Shown: piece by piece, positions 36,101-38,761 of the stretch
Layout of the letters: each line of letters begins with the position of its first letter
How positions within the stretch are numbered: the stretch's first letter is position 1
NCBI GenBank assembly: GCA_024229195.1
Contig: JAAESS010000183.1
Span: 1 to 38,761, forward strand
Source of the DNA: Flavobacteriales bacterium
GTDB lineage: Bacteria > Bacteroidota > Bacteroidia > Flavobacteriales > Flavobacteriaceae
DNA: 38,761 nucleotides
Direction of reading: 5' to 3'
Position numbers and translations under genes: made by a program
The notes under the pieces: model-generated
The model's input: the letters and a program-made list of their open reading frames with translations, nothing else
Database searches by the model: none
What the model was told of the DNA's origin: nothing

Positions 36101-37196
36101 TTTTGATAAATTTGACTATTCGGCAAATGTTAAACTGACGAGAGATCTCGACATTGAGCTATTTGGAAACAGAACCTATACAGAGAGCTTCAACCAGCAA
36201 CTGGACGTTGTGAACGGTACACTTGATGCCACACCGAAAAACGGAGTGGGAAATTTCAGTATCTCGCAGGTCATGATTGGTAGTTCATTTAAAAATGAAA
36301 GTGACCTTTTTCAACAATTTAAAGACAATCGGTCTGTGATTTCACAACGCCTTGCAGATAATACAGGAGGTAATATCAATGGTTTTGGAGATACGAATCA
36401 AGATGTAGTGCTTCCTGCCTTTCTAGCGGCATATACAGGTAAAAATGCGAACTCAGTATCTTTATCGGCATTTAAGAAAACACCTGTTCCAAATTGGAGA
36501 GTCACCTTCAAGGGTCTGATGTCAATTCCTTGGGTAAGATCCAATTTTAGGAGTTTTACCTTAGAGCACAGCTACCGATCGGTCTATTCTATCCTCTCAT
36601 TTACCAATAATCTCAGGTATGATGAAAGCAATCCCTATGAAGACGTAAACAGGGATATTGCCGGGAATTTCAATCCGGAAAAACTCTACAATGGAGTCAA
36701 CCTCATTGAAGAATTTTCACCATTACTCAGGGTTGATTTTAAGTTGAAAAACTCTCTTTCAATGAGAGCGGCTTTTAACAAAGACAAGGCGCTTAACCTT
36801 AATTTTACAAATAATACGGTAACTGAAGTTTCCGGTGAGGAATTAGTTTTGGGTATGGGATACAGAATTCAAAACGTTAAAATGAAGTTCAAAACAGGAA
36901 GCGGTGGTGGATCGACAACTTTTCAGGGTGATATCAATCTAAAACTCGATGTTGGAATTCGTGAAAATTTAACCGTGGTCAGGGCCTACGGAATTGGGGA
37001 TGATATTGATAATGACCAGATCACAGGTGGTCAAAATCTTATTTCTTTTAAATTCCTTGCAGATTATTCATTGAATAAAAATTTGCTCACCTCCTTTTTC
37101 CTTGACTATAATAATTCTAAATTTGCAATATCAACCACTTATCCCCGAACTTCCATTAACGGCGGAATTAGTGTTCGATACATTATAGGTAATTAA
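30129..37196 (+). CDS. sprA: Type IX secretion outer-membrane translocon / gliding motility protein SprA
   Basis: Giant outer-membrane beta barrel that is the translocon of the type IX secretion system and is needed for gliding. The 2355-residue product has a signal peptide (about 1-28, LPIILIVLLLSTTFVSAQ), then the SprA N-terminal repeats (NQIDVNVQGSILIKMGLIYQR). Characteristic central segments include AYLAPGTPSGIDLDGAA and SYIDDFEGAQIPLDI. A long strand-rich C-terminus ends in GGISVRYIIGN. Length is close to other SprA proteins (about 2300-2500). The start is TTG at 30129-30131: the ruvA stop is in the same frame two codons earlier and no ATG precedes the signal peptide. gcvH follows by 15 bp. 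Other gld, por or spr genes are not in the window. Confidence 0.95.
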   Translation: MIRIKRFKYNLPIILIVLLLSTTFVSAQINSGDNSITSNQSTTSTQNDTIAPLPYSFTTNQSGSLFLNDNKELETIYDPQTGNYILMEKIGDYYIKYPTQMTPQEYKEYRLQRDMLEYSKDKINAISGKTKAASDVQKNLLPTYYVNSNFFESVFGGNQIDVNVQGSILIKMGLIYQRVENPQLSENNRQNTTFDFDQEINASLNARIGTRLRVLANFDTQSTFNFQNMVKLEYTPTEDDIIRKIEVGNVSMPIRNSLVTGAQNLFGAKMELQFGKTTVTGIFSQQRSQTRSVSAQGGSILNEFDFKASNYDNNRHFFIAHEFRDKYNDALSNFPLINSSINITRIEIWVTNRNATTTGTRNIVTLSDLGENNANNIGPANVSPVPGGQDPSNEANDLNNLLTLNGPIRKISSVSQALTPYNMAQGRDYTIMENAIKLVQGVDFTMNAQLGFITLNRRLVDSDVLGVAYEYSDGSEVYRVGEFTDAGVIAPDNLVVKMLRSEIINPNIPMFDLLMKNVYEIPGAFQLQKDGFRLELLYYDDSTGEPVNILQNAQTPGVNDRTIMNLLRLDRLDQNNNFKPEGDGFFDYVEGITIDSPNGYFIFPTVEPFGEDLDDQLVPEDDIYIFRELYDRTQAEAQNDFQQKDKYSFKGYFKSDGESGIPLGAFNVPRGSVKVTSGGRELVEGVDYVVDYNIGNVQIINPTLIASDAPIQVDVENNIGFNQQRRRYMGVDVLHVFNEKLAVGGNIINLNERPLTQKAQFGSEPVNNTILGAYVTYRTEVPKLTKWANALPNIDTDVPSYVSVRSELAYLAPGTPSGIDLDGAATSYIDDFEGAQIPLDIKSPRQWFTASTPLGQNGDLDFTNGNIAAGLPSELRYGAKRSKLSWYNIDQIFYGSSLRPSNIDSEELSRAEVRQVNYSELFPQVDLDVTQSSIIRTFDMAYYPGERGTNNYDDSFTGDGKYINPEDRWAGITRALTTTNFQQANIEYVQFWLMDPYENYSINQEEGGTGSPPSLQEMQGDLYFNFGSISEDILKDDRKMFENGLPIDGVQVPGSNIESTPWSSIPTDQSLLYAFPESDEARLNQDLGLDGVNDSDETTKYGAVFGEDPSADNFHYFRGSDLDAEDASILTRYKEFSLTEGNSPTINNSAENYPTSSTTYPDVEDINKDQTMSAIESYYQYKVSLNKTDLVVGQNYIVDSRVTTVQLANNTTQTTTWYQFRIPITTPEDPNNIINDMAGFTSIRFMRMFLTKFKIPVVLRFGELQLVRGDWRRYTKTLDENINPPEEITPDENQKFEVGVVNIEENEDRQPIPYVLPPGIKRERLQGTTTIQQQNEQSVTVKVDDLQPGDTRAIFKNTTFDLRMYKRLKMFIHAESKVGQLEVKDDELLGVIRLGSDAEDNYYQIEIPLKISSFSSVTPEEIWPEENNINAAIESFGQLKLERLEVGGPVNELFPQPVLGETPEYRIRVKGNPNLSNIRTFMLGVKNASIAPKSMELWFNELRVSDFDNKSSWAAIVNADANLADFADISLSGSMHTIGFGSLDQMVNERSQDEMKQYGLVSNINIGQLLPRRANVSIPINFSFGEEFRDPKYDPRFQDVLFKNGTTDSEQARDYTQRKSLNFINVRKNRTSQSGKPRFYDVENLSVSYLYNETYHRDYNIQKFIDQKVRASANYTHSFEPKIIEPFKAWGLVSDKAYLQFIKDFNISLLPTSFAINSNIIRSYNEQLSRSLVAGLPDLPLLQQRNFMFDWDYLVAYNLTKSLQFSLRALNNYVYDEFEDDQNIQLYDNFFRIGRPEHYHQTFNLTYKIPFDKFPVLSFINGTYNYTADYDWQAPAYTIIDAVGNTIQNANTHNFTADMSMDRLYDYIGLSKLFTKRKTVDVKQDPKTGQQLKSKKSLSTGQKIGRIGVDILTSVKNIRLSYTENNGTFLPGYIPEFGFLGQSKYSGTFAPTLGFVFGSQIDILDKALRNGWIVSRDPNENFYARNYSRSHFDKFDYSANVKLTRDLDIELFGNRTYTESFNQQLDVVNGTLDATPKNGVGNFSISQVMIGSSFKNESDLFQQFKDNRSVISQRLADNTGGNINGFGDTNQDVVLPAFLAAYTGKNANSVSLSAFKKTPVPNWRVTFKGLMSIPWVRSNFRSFTLEHSYRSVYSILSFTNNLRYDESNPYEDVNRDIAGNFNPEKLYNGVNLIEEFSPLLRVDFKLKNSLSMRAAFNKDKALNLNFTNNTVTEVSGEELVLGMGYRIQNVKMKFKTGSGGGSTTFQGDINLKLDVGIRENLTVVRAYGIGDDIDNDQITGGQNLISFKFLADYSLNKNLLTSFFLDYNNSKFAISTTYPRTSINGGISVRYIIGN

Positions 37197-37211
37197 CTTA
37201 AAGTTTTAAAA

Positions 37212-37592
37212 ATGAACATACCTGAAGAATTAAAATACACCAAAGACCACGAATGGGTCAAAATCGAAGGAGACATTGCCACAATTGGAATTACTGATTT
37301 TGCTCAGGGAGAACTCGGAGACATTGTTTATGTGGATATCGAAACTGTTGATGAAACCATAGAGCAAAATGAAGTTTTTGGCAGCGTAGAAGCCGTAAAG
37401 ACAGTTTCTGACCTCTTTATGCCTTTAAGTGGTGAAATCACTGAATTTAATGAATCATTAGAAGATGCTCCTGAAAAAGTTAATTCAGACGCTTACGGAG
37501 ACGGATGGATGATCAAAATGAAAATCACTAACACTGCTGAGATTGACAGTTTATTAGATGCTTCGGGATATAAAGAAATTATTGGAGGATAA
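37212..37592 (+). CDS. gcvH: Glycine cleavage system H protein
   Basis: Lipoylated carrier that shuttles the aminomethyl group between the P, T and L proteins of glycine cleavage. At 126 residues it has the complete fold, with lipoyl-lysine Lys63 in [12 protein letters not shown], the LGDIVYVD strand, and the C-terminal GDGWMIKM. The other gcv genes are elsewhere. It lies 15 bp after sprA, and its last 35 bases overlap the next gene in another frame, so it is part of the ruvA-sprA-gcvH-vanZ group. Confidence 0.96.
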   Translation: MNIPEELKYTKDHEWVKIEGDIATIGITDFAQGELGDIVYVDIETVDETIEQNEVFGSVEAVKTVSDLFMPLSGEITEFNESLEDAPEKVNSDAYGDGWMIKMKITNTAEIDSLLDASGYKEIIGG

Positions 37593-37950
37593 TGCTTTAA
37601 TACTTGCAATACTTGCAAGCATCATAATAGCAGTATTGAGTCTCACCTCGGTCCCAAAATTAAATCTTGGTCTTGACATCAAATCCGGCGACAAATATTT
37701 GCATTTTATCGCCTACTTCGGTTTAAGTGTGATCTGGTATTTTGCACTCAAGGATCGAATTCCCAAAAGGGTGTTTAAAATTAATGTAACTTTAGGTTTG
37801 ATCATTTATGGCATCATTCTTGAAGGTTTACAGAGTGGTCTAACGACCTATAGAACAGGAGATCTTTATGATGCTTTAGCTAACACAGCTGGTGTTATTG
37901 TAGGTTTGATATTTTTTAACACAATTATCAAATGGTATCGGACAATTTAA
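37558..37950 (+). CDS. VanZ-like membrane protein
   Basis: A 130-residue protein with four hydrophobic helices (about 13-31, 46-63, 72-90 and 107-125) and the VanZ-family signatures [13 protein letters not shown] and [28 protein letters not shown]. The family is named for a teicoplanin-resistance accessory protein, but most members have no known role and drug resistance should not be assumed. The ATG at 37558 gives a 35-bp overlap with gcvH; a TTG at 37582 is an alternative start that would shorten the protein by eight residues. A GGAGG at 37585-37589 lies too far downstream for either. Confidence 0.82.
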   Translation: MLRDIKKLLEDNALILAILASIIIAVLSLTSVPKLNLGLDIKSGDKYLHFIAYFGLSVIWYFALKDRIPKRVFKINVTLGLIIYGIILEGLQSGLTTYRTGDLYDALANTAGVIVGLIFFNTIIKWYRTI

Positions 37951-38014
37951 AATTAACTTGTTTTTGTCCACATTATTTCATTAAATTAGCGCAGTATAAA
38001 AATTTTAAGAGAAC

Positions 38015-38734
38015 ATGGAAGTAAAAAAGAACCCCAAAGCTAACCTGGAAAAGCACAACAAACAGTTTATGCTATTAGGATTAGCCCTTGCCCTTATTCT
38101 TATATATATAGGAATTGAGTGGAAAACTTTTGAGAGAAGCATTTCTGACCTGGGTATGGCCAATATTGAGGCAGAAGAGGAAATTGATATACCAATCACA
38201 GAAAGAATTCAAGAAATTAAACCTCCACCACCTCCACCACCTGCACCTGAGAAAATCGAGATCGTAGAAGATGAGGAAGACATTGAAGAAACAGTTCTTG
38301 AATCGACAGAAACCGATGAGAATGATGCCGTTGAGATTGAAGAAATAGAGGAAATCGTTGAAACAGAGGAAGTCATTGATGATGTGCCTTTCGCCATCAT
38401 TGAAAATGTACCGGTTTATCCTGGTTGTAAAGGAACTAATGATCAAAAGAAAAAGTGCATGGTCGAAAAGATCACTAAACATGTAAATAGAAAATACAAT
38501 ACAGGTTTGGCTGGTGATTTGGGTTTAAGTCCCGGAAAGAAAAGAGTTTATGTACAATTTAAAATTGATAAAACAGGTAAGATTACAAATGTACGTGCCA
38601 GAGGCCCACATGCCCGTCTTGAAAAAGAAGCCGTAAGAGTAGTTTCCTTGTTACCTGATATGACTCCTGGAAAACAACGTGGTAGAGCAGTAGGTGTAAA
38701 ATACACACTCCCAATCACACTGATTGTGGAATAG
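38015..38734 (+). CDS. TonB-family energy transducer
   Basis: A 239-residue protein with one N-terminal membrane helix (about 19-35), a seven-proline tract (69-75) and a long acidic linker (about 84-123, mainly Glu, Asp, Ile, Val, Thr). The TonB C-terminal domain (about 127-239) starts with the flavobacterial VPFAIIENVPVYPGC and ends in GVKYTLPITLIVE. It should couple the ExbBD proton motor to outer-membrane TonB-dependent receptors. No exbB, exbD or receptor gene is near, and Bacteroidota carry several TonB paralogues, so no number is given. Upstream, TTTG (37963-37966) and TAAATTAG (37982-37989) are a weak promoter candidate with 15-bp spacing. Confidence 0.88.
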   Translation: MEVKKNPKANLEKHNKQFMLLGLALALILIYIGIEWKTFERSISDLGMANIEAEEEIDIPITERIQEIKPPPPPPPAPEKIEIVEDEEDIEETVLESTETDENDAVEIEEIEEIVETEEVIDDVPFAIIENVPVYPGCKGTNDQKKKCMVEKITKHVNRKYNTGLAGDLGLSPGKKRVYVQFKIDKTGKITNVRARGPHARLEKEAVRVVSLLPDMTPGKQRGRAVGVKYTLPITLIVE

Positions 38735-38761
38735 ACTAAAATAAAATTTAAAAAAAAACCA

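Noticed and set aside
38221-38245. CCACCT-type repeat
   Set aside because: It is the proline tract of the TonB-family protein, not a DNA repeat element.
38081-38482. 133-codon open frame on the minus strand
   Set aside because: Antisense to the TonB-family gene; its Phe/Asn-rich sequence mirrors the acidic linker codons.
1-38761. CRISPR arrays, tRNA/rRNA genes, insertion sequences, phage or defence genes
   Set aside because: Looked for on both strands and not seen; gaps between genes are short and explained by promoters, terminators or the ilv leader.

Overview
The window looks like a chromosomal segment of a low-GC, aerobic member of the Bacteroidota, most likely class Flavobacteriia. Pointers are SprA (type IX secretion / gliding), a SPOR-domain lipoprotein-like protein next to ruvB, the short LeuA form, alternative complex III beside an A1-type cytochrome oxidase, and TAnnTTTG (-7) promoter boxes instead of sigma70 boxes. 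No tRNA, rRNA, CRISPR array, insertion sequence or phage gene was seen. Nearly all of it is core genome; no part looks recently transferred.

Layout. (1) 1-3792, minus strand: branched-chain amino acid operon ilvD-ilvB-ilvN (ilvN only 7 codons before the window edge). It is preceded by a 21-residue leader peptide with a GTC-ATT-ATT-ATT codon run and a rho-independent terminator that competes with an alternative pairing, i.e. a ribosome-mediated attenuator. (2) 3822-5366, minus: a 514-residue helical protein of unknown function. (3) 5516-7821, plus: leuA (short form) and leuB, without leuCD. (4) 7882-10359, plus: a nitroreductase-family protein, then cysE-cysM (cysteine synthesis) overlapping by 14 bp. 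(5) 10390-12744, minus: an exported penicillin acylase-family Ntn-hydrolase.

(6) 12833-24385, minus: the respiratory block. actA-actB-actC-actD-actE-actF encode alternative complex III (quinol:electron-acceptor oxidoreductase), followed by a hairpin terminator and a promoter-like box, then coxB-coxA (cytochrome oxidase subunits II and I) and a strong terminator. Quinol electrons enter through ActC/ActF/ActB, pass to the haems of ActA and ActE, and can reach the CuA site of CoxB. ActA carries two near-identical N-terminal monohaem domains in front of its five-haem part.

(7) 24608-29385, plus: SPOR protein, ruvB, queG (TTG start) and maeB. (8) 29544-37950, plus: ruvA, sprA (TTG start, one codon after the ruvA stop), gcvH and a VanZ-like gene, tightly packed. 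(9) 38015-38734, plus: a TonB-family protein.

The most interesting items are the Ile/Val attenuator before ilvD, the duplicated cytochrome domain of ActA, and the terminator/promoter junction that splits the act and cox genes.
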